A stretch of 37,532 nt of DNA. It comes from Nemertoderma westbladi. Taxonomy: Eukaryota; Xenacoelomorpha; Nemertodermatida; Nemertodermatidae. The translations under genes were made by a program, and so were the position numbers. The number at the start of each line of letters is the position of its first letter. Within the stretch, counting starts at the first letter, position 1. The notes beneath the pieces are model-generated. The model made no database searches. It was not told the origin of the DNA and worked only from the letters and a program-made list of their open reading frames with translations. Positions 22,701 to 31,584 of this stretch are shown in pieces. The stretch spans positions 1-37,532 of the forward strand of contig JAUCBJ010008879.1 of assembly GCA_032718475.1 (NCBI GenBank), read 5' to 3'.

Positions 22701-24670
22701 CAGGGGCGGAGTACAGAGAGTGTGAGAACTTCCGCTGGGAGACAGGGGCGGAGTACAGAGAGTGTGAGAACTTCAGCTGGGTGACAGGGGCGGAGTACAG
22801 AGAGTGTGAGAACTTCCGCTGGGAGACAGGGGCGGAGTACAGAGAGTGTGGGAACTTCAGCTGGGTGACAGGGGCGGAGTACAGAGAGTGTGAGAACTTC
22901 AGCTGGGTGACAGGGGCGGAGTACAGAGAGTGTGGGAACTTCAGCTGGGTGACAGGGGCGGAGTACAGAGAGTGTGAGAACTTCAGCTGGGTGACAGGGG
23001 CGGAGTACAGAGAGTGTGAGAACTTCAGCTGGGTGACAGGGGCGGAGTACAGTGTGAGAACTTCCGCTGGGAGACAGGGGCTGAGTACAGAGAGTGTGAG
23101 AACTTCCGCTGGGTGACAGGGGCGGAGTACATAGAGTGTGAGAACTTCCGCTGGGAGACAGGGGCGGAGTACAGAGAGTGTGAGAACTTCCGCTGGGTGA
23201 CAGGGGCGGAGTACAGAGAGTGTGAGAACTTCCGCTGGGTGACAGGGGCGGAGTACAGAGAGTGTGAGAACTACCGCTGGGTGACAGGGGCGGAGTACAG
23301 AGAGTGTGAGAACTTCCGCTGGGTGACAGGGGCGGAGTGCAGAGAGTGTGAGAACTACCACTGGGTGACAGGGGCGGAGTACCGAGAGTGTGAGAACTTC
23401 CGCTGGGTGCAGGGGCGGAGTGCAGAGAGTGTGAGAACTTCCGCTGGGTGACAGGGGCGGAGTACAGAGAGTGTGAGAACTTCCGCTGGGTGACAGGGGC
23501 GGAGTACCGAGAGTGTGAGAACTTCCGCTTGGTGACAGGGGCGGAGTACAGAGGGTGTGAGAACTTACGCTGGGTGACAGGGGCGGAGTACAGAGAGTGT
23601 GAGAACTTCCGCTGGGTGACATGGGTGGAATACAGAGAGTGTGAGAACTTCCGCTGGGTGACAGGGGCGGAGTACAGAGAGTGTGAGAACTTCCGCTTGG
23701 TGACAGGGGCGGAGTACATAGGGTGTAAGAACTTCCGCTGGGTGACAGGGGCGGAGTACAGAGAGTGTGAGAACTTCCGCTGGGAGACAGGGGCGGAGTA
23801 CAGAGAGTGTGAGAACTTCCGCTGGGTGACAGGGGCGGAGTACAGAGAGTGTGAGAACTTCCGCTGGGAGACAGGGGCGGAGTACAGAGAGTGTGAGAAC
23901 TTCCGATGGGTGACAGGGGCGGAGTACAGAGTGTGAGAACTTCCGCTTGGTGACAGGGGCGGAGTACAGAGAGTGTGAGAACTTCCGCTTGGTGACAGGG
24001 GCGGAGTACAGAGGGTGTGAGAACTTCCGCTTGGTGACAGGGGCGGAGTACATAGGGTGTGAGAACTTACGCTGGGTGACAGGGGCGGAGTACAGAGGGT
24101 GTGAGAACTTCCGCTGGGTGACAGGGGCGGAGTACAGAGAGTGTGACAACTTCCGCTGGGTGACAGGGGCGGAGTACATAGGGTGTGAGAACTTCCGCTG
24201 GCTGACAGGGGCGGAGTACAGAGAGTGTGAGAACTTCCGCTGGGAGACAGGGGCGGAGTACAGAGAGTGTGAGAACTTCCGATGGGTGACAGGGGCGGAG
24301 TACAGAGTGTGAGAACTTCCGCTGGGTGACAGGGGCGGAGTACAGAGAGTGTGAGAACTTCCGCTGGGTGACAGGGGCGGAGTACAGAGAGAGTGAGAAC
24401 TTCCGCTGGGAGACAGGGGCGGAGTACAGAGAGTGTGAGAACTTCCGCTGGGTGACAGGGGCGGAGTGCAGAGAGTGTGAGAACTTCCGCTGGGAGACAG
24501 GGGCGGAGTACAGAGAGAGTGAGAACTTCCGCTGGGAGACAGGGGCGGAGTACAGAGAGTGTGAGAACTTCCGCTGGGAGACAGGGGCGGAGTACAGAGA
24601 GAGTGAGAACTTCCGCTGGGAGACAGGGGCGGAGTACAGAGAGTGTGAGAACTTCCGCTGGGAGACAGGG
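19780..24670 (+). repeat. Threefold block duplication in the array, offsets 1,129 and 1,923 bp
   Basis: A block with the 38-bp unit, the ACAGGGGCTGAG variant, the TACATAGAG unit and the 41-bp GGGTGCAGG unit occurs at 20061, 21190 and 23113. The offset of 1,129 equals 25 full units plus 38 and 41. The offset of 1,923 equals 42 full units plus 38, 41, 40 and 40. The extra segment with two 40-bp units is shared by the second and third copies only (22024 and 23947). Start and end of the whole region are approximate. Confidence 0.82.
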
Positions 24671-25475
24671 GCGGAGTACAGAGAGAGTGAGAACTTCCGC
24701 TGGGTGACAGGGGCGGAGTGCAGAGAGTGTGAGAACTTCCGCTGGGTGACAGGGGCGGAGTGCAGAGAGTGTGAGAACTTCCGCTGGGTGACAGGGGCGG
24801 AGTGCAGAGAGTGTGAGAACTTCCGCTGGGAGACAGGGGCGGAGTACAGAGAGTGTGAGAACTACCGCTGGGTGACAGGGGCGGAGTACAGAGAGTGTGA
24901 GAACTTCCGCTGGGAGACAGGGGCGGAGTACAGAGAGTGTGAGAACTTCCGCTGGGAGACAGGGGCGGAGTACAGAGAGTGTGAGAACTTCCGCTGGGAG
25001 ACAGGGGCGGAGTACAGAGAGTGTGAGAACTTCCGCTGGGTGACAGGGGCGGAGTACAGAGAGTGTGAGAACTTCCGCTGGGTGACATGTGCGGAGTGCA
25101 GAGAGTGTGAGAACTTCCGCTGGGTGACAGGGGCGGAGTACAGAGAGTGTGATAACTTCCGCTGGGAGACAGGGGCGGAGTACAGAGAGTGTGAGAACTT
25201 CCGCTGGGAGACAGGGGCGGAGTACAGAGAGTGTGAGAACTTCCGCTGGGAGACAGGGGCGGAGTACAGAGAGTGTGAGAACTTCCGCTGGGAGACAGGG
25301 GCGGAGTACAGAGAGTGTGAGAACTTCCGCTGGGTGACATGTGCGGAGTGCAGAGAGTGTGAGAACTTCCGCTGGGTGACAGGGGCGGAGTACAGAGAGT
25401 GTGAGAACTTCCGCTGGGAGACAGGGGCGGAGTACAGAGAGTGTGAGAACTTACGCTGAGTGACAGGGGCGGAGT

Positions 25476-25530
25476 GAATTCGCCAGATGGGATTTGCGTC
25501 CAGTCCCCCCCCCCCCCCCCCCCCTGTCTC
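25476..25530 (+). repeat. Array right junction with transposon-end-like sequence and poly(C)
   Basis: The last partial unit, GTGACAGGGGCGGAGTGA, runs into ATTCGCCAGATGGGATTTGC and then a poly(C) tract of about 20 bases. The non-array part matches the dispersed repeat at 36614-36642 almost exactly, and there too CAGGCGGGA precedes it. This suggests that the CAGGGGCGGA of the array unit is itself the end of this dispersed element. Confidence 0.6.
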
Positions 25531-26487
25531 AAATACAACTATTATTGTTGTAATAAATTAGGTGCCTAAGCAGGAAAGCCTAATAAGTAATAAATAAATG
25601 AGAACCCAATGTTGTCAATGTGGAGCAGACAACTCTCTCAATTACACTGCTACTTACTTACCTCCACACTGAACCTCCAATAGGATGTTGTCTTGGCAAC
25701 GATATTCTGGGCTTGGCAAGCCAGTGTGTTATTTTATTAGTAGTATATTATGTATGTTAAAAAAACACTATTAGCAAAAAATGTATCTTCTCCTACAATT
25801 ATAAATGAAATAAAGCGAAATTTTGCAGAAAGCATGTCCAATAGATGCTCCATATGGGGTGTCGACAGAATTTTGATTGAGTGAATTCTATGATTATGAT
25901 CGGTAATTCTAGAAGAATTAATTTCACTGTTGCTTGGCAACCAGCAGATCCCTCGCAACCAAAACCTTGCATACACAACTAGGTCCGATAATGAACCTAT
26001 CATCAAAGTTTCACCCAATTCCATCAACATCAAGTGCAAGAAGTTGTGTGTACAAACGAACAAACACGCATACACGCGTGAGAAATAAGGACATCCATGA
26101 TGGATCCCTCCAACAGCCATGATGGATCCGTCCAACATCCATGATGGATCCGTCCAACATCCATGATGGATCCGTCCAACATCCATGATGGATCCGTCCA
26201 ACATCCATGATGGATCCGTCCAACATCCATGATAGATCCGTCCAACATCCATGATAGATCCGTTCAACATCCATGATGGATCCGTCCAAAAAATTAGTAA
26301 TAAAATAACACACTGGCTATCCAAGCCCAGAATATCGTTGCCAAGACAACATCCTATTGGAGCTTCAGTGTGGAGTGAGAGAGCTGTCTGATCAACATTG
26401 ACAACTATTGGGTTCTCATTCGATATTACTGATTAGGCTACCTTGCTTAGGCGCCTAATTTATTACAACAATAATAATTGCATTTTG
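25531..26487. mobile_element. Foldback-type element with arms of about 200 bp
   Basis: The left arm (about 25531-25740) and right arm (about 26305-26487) are inverted copies of each other, with only scattered differences over most of their length. Shared landmarks include TTGTTGTAATAAATTAGG, GAGAACCCAAT and AATAGGATGTTGTCTTGGCA. The loop has no transposase and includes a 22-bp tandem repeat. I found no convincing target-site duplication. Long TIRs without coding capacity fit a foldback element or large MITE. Confidence 0.85.
26091..26288 (+). repeat. 22-bp minisatellite, about 9 copies
   Basis: The unit CATGATGGATCCGTCCAACA plus TC repeats about nine times with few changes (GATAGATCC in two units, CCCTCC and CAGC at the left edge). 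It lies in the loop of the foldback element. Repeating minus-strand peptides rich in Trp, Met and Asp here are by-products. Confidence 0.9.
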
Positions 26488-26821
26488 TACAGACGGAAGA
26501 TTGCCCAATGTTTCGTTTTGCGTTTTCGTTCTACGCATGTCCTTAGACCATCTTAATAAAGATTGGGCCATAGAGCATCGAAGTAGAATAGGTTTGAACG
26601 TAATTTGAGAAAAATTCATAGAAACGCTTAAAAGTTATTCCAACTGAGTGTCTGCAATGGGTACCACAAAACAGAGCTCTTATTCCGGCAGATATGGGTT
26701 CACGGCCCTATAAAGTGACCACTATTACCGCACTATTACCACGTGTGTGACTGGGACCAGGACCATATAATAATGTTCTGCTCACAACGAATGTGATGTA
26801 CCTAGGTAATTATTTTATAAA
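26488..26821. other. AT-rich spacer left of the LINE relic
   Basis: No gene is seen. The sequence just before the LINE-like tail does not continue a recognisable reverse transcriptase frame. Confidence 0.4.
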
Positions 26822-27037
26822 CTATGGAATAACCTCTCCAACAATATGAAACAGGAATTACCATCACTTGCGTGCTTCAAAAAGAAACTTAAAAGAAACT
26901 CATTTTAAAATAAGAGGGACTAAACTAGATAGGTAGTACGTAGTCAGTGTAGGCAGCAGGCACTTTGATAAGGTCGTAAGACCCCTAAAGGCGCCTGCTA
27001 TAACAAATATAAGTACAATATTATTATTATTATTATA
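26822..27037 (+). mobile_element. LINE 3'-end relic (reverse transcriptase C-terminus and ATT tail)
   Basis: Codons from 26822 to the TAA at 26906-26908 read LWNNLSNNMKQELPSLACFK and then KKLKRNSF. The pattern W-N-x-L ... P-S-L-x-x-F-K-x-x-L-K is the usual C-terminal signature of reverse transcriptases of non-LTR retrotransposons. About 110 bp of 3' sequence with AGGCGCCTGC follows, then an (ATT)n or (TTA)n tract at 27018-27036, the simple-repeat tail expected of several LINE clades. It is heavily 5'-truncated and dead. Confidence 0.7.
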
Positions 27038-28799
27038 GCAACAACAACTGCAGGATTGATTAATAGTGTTTTAAGTGGCATACTGCCAGACGGTAATGTT
27101 CTGAGTCTTTCTTCTTTCACTACACTTGACAATCGTCTGGGGCATTACATGTGCAGTGGGTCAAAACTGGACCATGTCCTTTGAATACGAAGACCTTCAG
27201 AAACGTTACGAAAATCTGACAACAATACACCATGACCCGTAATATATTGTCATTTTCTGATGACACAGACACCCCCCTACCATTTTTCTACAAATCTTTA
27301 TCATATTGCTTGAATTTTGCAACACAACTAGTTCAACTCACCGCGGTTGTTACTTTTTTTACTTCTTTTTCTTCTTTCTGTTTTTTTTATCGATTTCGCC
27401 TTCAAATTTTTTCTATAAGCGTTTTAAAAAAAGTGTCTTTTGCGAATTTGCACCATTCGTACCATTCACTTTAGTCGTAATTTTTTAGAAAGCTTGCGTT
27501 GCAAGGATTCCAAATATGTCTGAATTTCGTTGAGAAACAGCTGAGATATAGGCGTTCAAAGATTGCAAGAATTATCGTTCGCTGAAGGCCATTTATTCTA
27601 TTATATAAATACACAATGTGGCAATCTCTACCTTACAGGTAACAACCAAGAGAGAAGTTATGTTACGTAGTTGTGTTAAGGACGTTAAACTTTAAATATA
27701 ATTGTAATTAATTATACCAAGTAAATCTCGGTTTTATGGATAATTCCTGACTTTATTATATTTTGTTCAACATAACCGAATTTCGGATCAAAATTAGACT
27801 GAACTATAATCTGACACAACTCTTGTAATATATATTATTTTATTAGTGTTTAATAAATTATATTAATATATCGAAACTTTTATAATTATACGCAATATAT
27901 CAATTATCAGATACATAATTAATAACATCGTTCATTCATATGGTTGTACTTAAAGCTATCATACTAAATATACTCAATGAAATAATAAGTAGCAAACGAG
28001 GTTTTGCACCATATCAACAACTAATCTAATTAATTAACCTAATAAACAACGGAACACAAATATATAAAATAATATGATATAATAAAAGTCATCTAAAAAT
28101 TAATAACAAACAATATATTTAATACTACTAAATACCTAAAATCTTATTATTAAAAACTTAGAGAATACAAATATGGTTGAATATTATACACAAGGTGTAA
28201 ATATATCAGTTACAACTAAAAGTTCCCTGCTGGTATTAATTGAGTCAATATAACACTATTTTTATGGTCTGACCAACACAGAACAGAACACATGCACAAA
28301 AACGCTAGGTCAGACAGAACTGTTCGGACAAACCAAATTCACAGATAAATAAAATAATACAGAAGTCTATAACTTAATGATTTTATTGAGACACATTGGT
28401 TTAACTTATTTGTGCATTATTAAATATAGAAGTCAGTTAATATGTGGAATAAATTCTGCACAGATAAACAATTTAATAATCAATACGCCGATTTTTATCA
28501 AAACAAAAGAACATCAACTAATTAATAGGAACATGATTGATTATTTATACAAAGAGGAGCACATATAGAAGAGTTGTTTGAATGGATTGACACGTAAGGT
28601 GGGCCAACTTATTGCAATTGTCAGAATAAACAGAATTCCATTGAAAATTATATAAAATATGACAGATGATGCAAATTATTGCCTGTAGATTTGAGTCTAA
28701 AACTTTTTTACAATTTGTAATTCCTTCATTATAACAAAAACTTGCACCCCTGACATCATGTTATTTGGTGCGCAGTTGCTGATATTTTTTTCCTTAATT
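27038..28799. other. AT-rich gene-poor region
   Basis: I see no coding region, RNA gene or clear repeat. Open frames are short and compositionally AT-driven. A small inverted repeat (GGTCTGACC and GGTCAGAC) lies near 28266-28315. Confidence 0.4.
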
Positions 28800-28806
28800 C
28801 TAAATA

Positions 28807-29151
28807 GGGTTGATGCGCAAAATATTAATGGAGTGGAAACAATTGATATTGAATAAGGGTAACAAGATGCCTTGAATCGAGAGGCGGACGTGTGTTTTTT
28901 GTTAAAACAAGAGAAAACAGACGAAATGGCGAAAAATGACGACAAATAACGAAAGTTAAGTAAGACAGCAAAGCCCATATATTACGCACCGACTTGTGAC
29001 GTCATATCTGTAGTAGCCAATCACAGCCGATTTACAAAATCTATTTACCGCCTTTCGACCGTTTCCTCGCCTTATAACAAAAAACCCACATCGTCACTCG
29101 ATTCAAGAGGATCTTGTTACCCCTTATCCAATTGTACCAACCCTGTTATTA
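28807..29151. repeat. Imperfect palindrome, probable decayed MITE
   Basis: The left arm has AGGGTTG, then AATAAGGGTAACAAGATGCC, TTGAATCGAG and GTGTTTTTTGTTA. These are mirrored by the right arm, which on the plus strand shows TAACAAAAAACCCACA, CTCGATTCAAG, GATCTTGTTACCCCTTATCC and CAACCCT. Each arm is about 130-150 bp and moderately diverged. The termini (AGGGTTG) look like a DNA transposon but I found no target-site duplication. The centre holds a CRE and a CCAAT box. Confidence 0.7.
28997..29023. promoter_or_regulatory. CRE palindrome next to a CCAAT box
   Basis: A perfect TGACGTCA (28997-29004) is followed 12 bp later by CCAATCA (29017-29023). This pair is common in animal promoters, but no gene starts nearby: the KIF26-like gene ends at 29530. 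It may be chance or part of the palindromic element. Confidence 0.3.
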
Positions 29152-29231
29152 TAATTACATCAACATTAATATATTCGTTATCTATCAGAAATAAAATACA
29201 GCTTCAGACTCAAATTTCGCGTATTTCTCAA

Positions 29232-29295
29232 ACACGTCATTGGGATGACGTCATTATGATGACGTTATTCGGATGACGTCATTAGGATGAGGTGT
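29232..29295 (+). repeat. 14-bp tandem array of CRE-like sites
   Basis: Units close to TGACGTCATTAGGA start at 29232, 29246, 29260, 29274 and 29288. Two contain the full CRE palindrome TGACGTCA (29246 and 29274), one has TGACGTTA, and the outer ones are degenerate (ACACGTCA, TGAGGTGT). It lies about 240 bp beyond the stop codon of the KIF26-like gene. Confidence 0.85.
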
Positions 29296-29529
29296 AGGTG
29301 TTAATTAATTGTAAAATATAAAGAAATGGTAAGAAGTGGTAACTCGATATCTTATGGGGATAGTTTTAAGTAAGTTATTCAACACAGGACGTAAGTTACC
29401 TACATACAGAATCGAGTTCTTCAAAAAGAAATAATAAAATTGTATAAAAAAAACTAATATTTTGGATTAGGTAAATAAATTATATGAGACTGCACAATAT
29501 CAGTAGTAGCAAAAAAACAGAGAAGAATG
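29296..29529. other. 3' flank of the KIF26-like gene
   Basis: This AT-rich sequence should contain the 3' UTR of the minus-strand KIF26-like gene. I could not find a clear AATAAA on the minus strand, so the transcript end is unplaced. Confidence 0.4.
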
Positions 29530-31584
29530 TTATCTCCTTGAGTCAAAACAGGTAATCATTAGAATCCTGGACTTACAGCACTTGACTTTCCGTTCGAGAG
29601 TTTCATTCTCATCCTTTAGATAGTCGATGAACTCGGGAGTGGATTCGTCGACGTCGTACCGGAGTTCAACCTCATCCGATCCGTCTAACATCAACGCCGA
29701 CATCGACGACTTCAACTCACCCGAGAGATCCCGTCGTTTCGATTTGAGTTTGCCAACTTGGGACTGGTGTCGCTCCATCTTACGGAGTCGCGAGTGGAGG
29801 TACTCCAATCCGGCGGGATCATCGAGTTTCTTTCGATCCGAGTTGGTCGTCTCGGCGTCGCTGAAGGCCGCGGCGGCCTCCGGTTGCGTGGGGTTCCGTT
29901 CGGGTTCCACGTCCACCCAGGTCTCGGGGCCCTGCACCCCCGACGCGGCGACGACGGTCGGCGTCGGGGTCTGCTCGCTCGCCGCGCCCAGACTCACCGA
30001 GCGCCGGCCGCGGGAGGCCGCCACACGGAACCCGATCCCACGTCGCGGCGTCCGGGACACCCGGTCCGACTCGAGACTCTCCCCCGTCGACAGATAGGCC
30101 TCGCTCTCGCGGATGTTACTCTCGTACCCTGAGGAGCTCTCCCCGGCAACGGGCGACCGCGGTTGCAGGAATCCTGTCAACATCTCCCCGGAGTAAACCG
30201 ACGAACAGTCGCTCCCCTGCCCGGAACTCGACTGAATCGGAGAGTTGAACGACCGCGGGGAGAGTTTACTCCCGCGGTTCACCGAGTTTTCCGGCTGCAA
30301 CGGGAGTTTACGCATCGCGCTCCTATTGGGCGTCGCCCCGGGAGACGCTCCTTGATTCCTATTGGCTCGCTGTTTACTCGAATCGTCGCTGCGACGTACG
30401 AACTGGAGGAGTCGGGAAGGAATGAAACGGGAGCCGCGGGGGGCTGGTGGGGGGTCCGGGGGGGCCGACTCGGGGGCTGGTGGGACCGCGGGAGTCGTGG
30501 TCTGGGGACTCGGTCGCCGCGAGGTCTGGGGTGTGGCGGATGAAGAGTTATTGGGCGCCTGGCAACCGGCGCCCCCCGAGCCGAGACGGTGCCGCGAGGG
30601 GGCAGGGCCCCCCAGCGGGGTCCCGGGGGGGCTCTGCACGGGGGACTCGGGGCCCCCGCGTCGGGGGATTCGGGACGCGCTCGAGGCTCGAGCCGAGGGT
30701 TTCCCGCGGCTCGCGGCCGCCGCCCCGATCGCGCCCCGGGAGTAGAAGGGCGGCGGCCGTTGCGGCGAGTGGCTGTGGCTGTTCCGTCTGTTGTTCTCAG
30801 TTTGAGTGGCGCCGTCCGCTTGGCGGATCCGCGGGGGATTGAGATTCAGCGAGATTGTACAGGATACTGGGTCTGCGGGTTGTGACGTCATCGCGCGGAA
30901 TTCCGGCACCGCGGTGAGCGAGGGGCTGCCCCGATGGACCCCGCCGAGTTGGGGGGCCTTCCGCGAGCCGACGGGGGAGGGGGCCACCTCGCTGAGGGGG
31001 GAGGCCACGGCGGGGCTGACGGCCCCCGGTACCGAGGGTAGCGAGGAGTGAACTCGGGAGAGGAGGTCCGAGCGAACTGAGCAGATTCGCTCAGCCGACG
31101 GGTGGAAGCTGGAGGGGATGATCCGTTGGGACGACCCGGTCCAGGTTCCGACTCCGACTCCGGCCGTCGACGCGGACCGAGTCCGCGACCAGCCGGTCAG
31201 CAGCATCGCCGAGTTCTGCGTGGAGTTACCGGAAGTCGTCCGGAAGGCGGCGTCCGGGGTCAACGACCCCCCGCAGCGGACGACGTCGCGGCGTTGCCAC
31301 ACGTCGCCGCCGACGGGCGGCGTTGCCATGGTTCGCCGTTGGGCCGACCGGTAGTAGCTGGCGGTGGCTGAGTTGGAGCGCCCCCCAGCGGCGGCTAGGA
31401 TGGCCTCGTGGTCGGAGACCCAACCGCCGCCCCCGGTAGTGGCGGGTGGGAGAGGCGGGTTGGGTTTCTTTGTGTAGAAGATGTCTCTAGACGGGTTGGT
31501 TGGCGTTGCCGGGGCTGTAGACGACTGGAGGGTCGGATCGAAGGAGATACCCGGTCTCACACACGAATCTTTAGAAGTCGGCGC
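29530..31584 (-). CDS. KIF26-like terminal exon: Ser/Pro-rich tail and conserved C-terminus
   Basis: This is 2,055 bp, phase 0, from acceptor ATTTAG ([12 protein letters not shown]) to TAA at 29530-29532. About 540 residues are Ser/Pro/Arg-rich and GC-rich, with PxxP-type runs and the family motif [16 protein letters not shown]. The last 100 residues are predicted helical ([20 protein letters not shown], then [15 protein letters not shown]) and end [17 protein letters not shown], matching the C-terminal LCKAHVMMVTCFD of vertebrate KIF26. This confirms the annotated stop is the true end. Confidence 0.9.
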   Translation of the reverse strand, partial: APTSKDSCVRPGISFDPTLQSSTAPATPTNPSRDIFYTKKPNPPLPPATTGGGGWVSDHEAILAAAGGRSNSATASYYRSAQRRTMATPPVGGDVWQRRDVVRCGGSLTPDAAFRTTSGNSTQNSAMLLTGWSRTRSASTAGVGVGTWTGSSQRIIPSSFHPSAERICSVRSDLLSRVHSSLPSVPGAVSPAVASPLSEVAPSPVGSRKAPQLGGVHRGSPSLTAVPEFRAMTSQPADPVSCTISLNLNPPRIRQADGATQTENNRRNSHSHSPQRPPPFYSRGAIGAAAASRGKPSARASSASRIPRRGGPESPVQSPPGTPLGGPAPSRHRLGSGGAGCQAPNNSSSATPQTSRRPSPQTTTPAVPPAPESAPPDPPPAPRGSRFIPSRLLQFVRRSDDSSKQRANRNQGASPGATPNRSAMRKLPLQPENSVNRGSKLSPRSFNSPIQSSSGQGSDCSSVYSGEMLTGFLQPRSPVAGESSSGYESNIRESEAYLSTGESLESDRVSRTPRRGIGFRVAASRGRRSVSLGAASEQTPTPTVVAASGVQGPETWVDVEPERNPTQPEAAAAFSDAETTNSDRKKLDDPAGLEYLHSRLRKMERHQSQVGKLKSKRRDLSGELKSSMSALMLDGSDEVELRYDVDESTPEFIDYLKDENETLERKVKCCKSRILMITCFDSRR

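Larger units (their letters stand above)
8879..25475 (+). repeat. Giant 42-bp minisatellite array, about 395 units
   Basis: The consensus unit is GTGACAGGGGCGGAGTACAG followed by AGAGTGTGAGAACTTCCGCT and GG. It is about 60% GC with strong G over C skew on the plus strand (18 G, 7 C). Units differ by a small set of recurring variants: GTGACA or GAGACA, TTCCGC or TTCAGC, TGTGAG, TGTTAG, AGTGAG or TGTGGG, CTGGG or CTAGG, TACAG or TGCAG. Rare shortened units are 38 bp (AGAG missing), 41 bp (near 20357, 21485, 23408) and 40 bp (near 22001, 22380, 23924, 24303). Because 42 is divisible by three and the complement has no stop in any frame, very long open frames appear on the minus strand; I treat them as non-coding. 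Each unit holds a GC-box-like GGGGCGGAG. Confidence 0.97.

Noticed and set aside
8807-25459. Plus-strand frames with VTGAEYRECENFRW repeats
   Set aside because: Frequent TAG stops (CTAGG and TGTTAG variants) and almost all variants being amino-acid changing argue against a protein.
8879-25475. CRISPR-like array
   Set aside because: There are no unique spacers; units are directly adjacent, and the context is a eukaryotic genome.
8783-25538. Very long minus-strand open frames (up to 1,414 codons) with SGSSHTLCTPPLSP, PAEVLTLSVLRPCH or QRKFSHSLYSAPVT repeats
   Set aside because: They are the three frames of the complement of one 42-bp repeat, they switch frame at 38-, 40- and 41-bp units, and no start, splice or conserved flanking domain supports them.
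25737-26324. Open frames with WMLDGSIMDVGR-type repeats
   Set aside because: They are a by-product of the 22-bp minisatellite in the foldback loop and are open in more than one frame.
28697-28978. 93-codon minus-strand frame beginning near the CRE/CCAAT pair
   Set aside because: It lies largely in one arm of the palindrome, resembles no known family and has AT-driven composition.
29571-29580. Strong splice donor (T/GTAAGT) near the end of the last KIF26-like exon
   Set aside because: The frame continues through it as [13 protein letters not shown], which matches the conserved KIF26 C-terminus and then stops, so it is coding.
30163-31371. Several plus-strand frames of 80-130 codons opposite the terminal KIF26-like exon
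   Set aside because: They are shadows of the GC-rich coding exon on the other strand.
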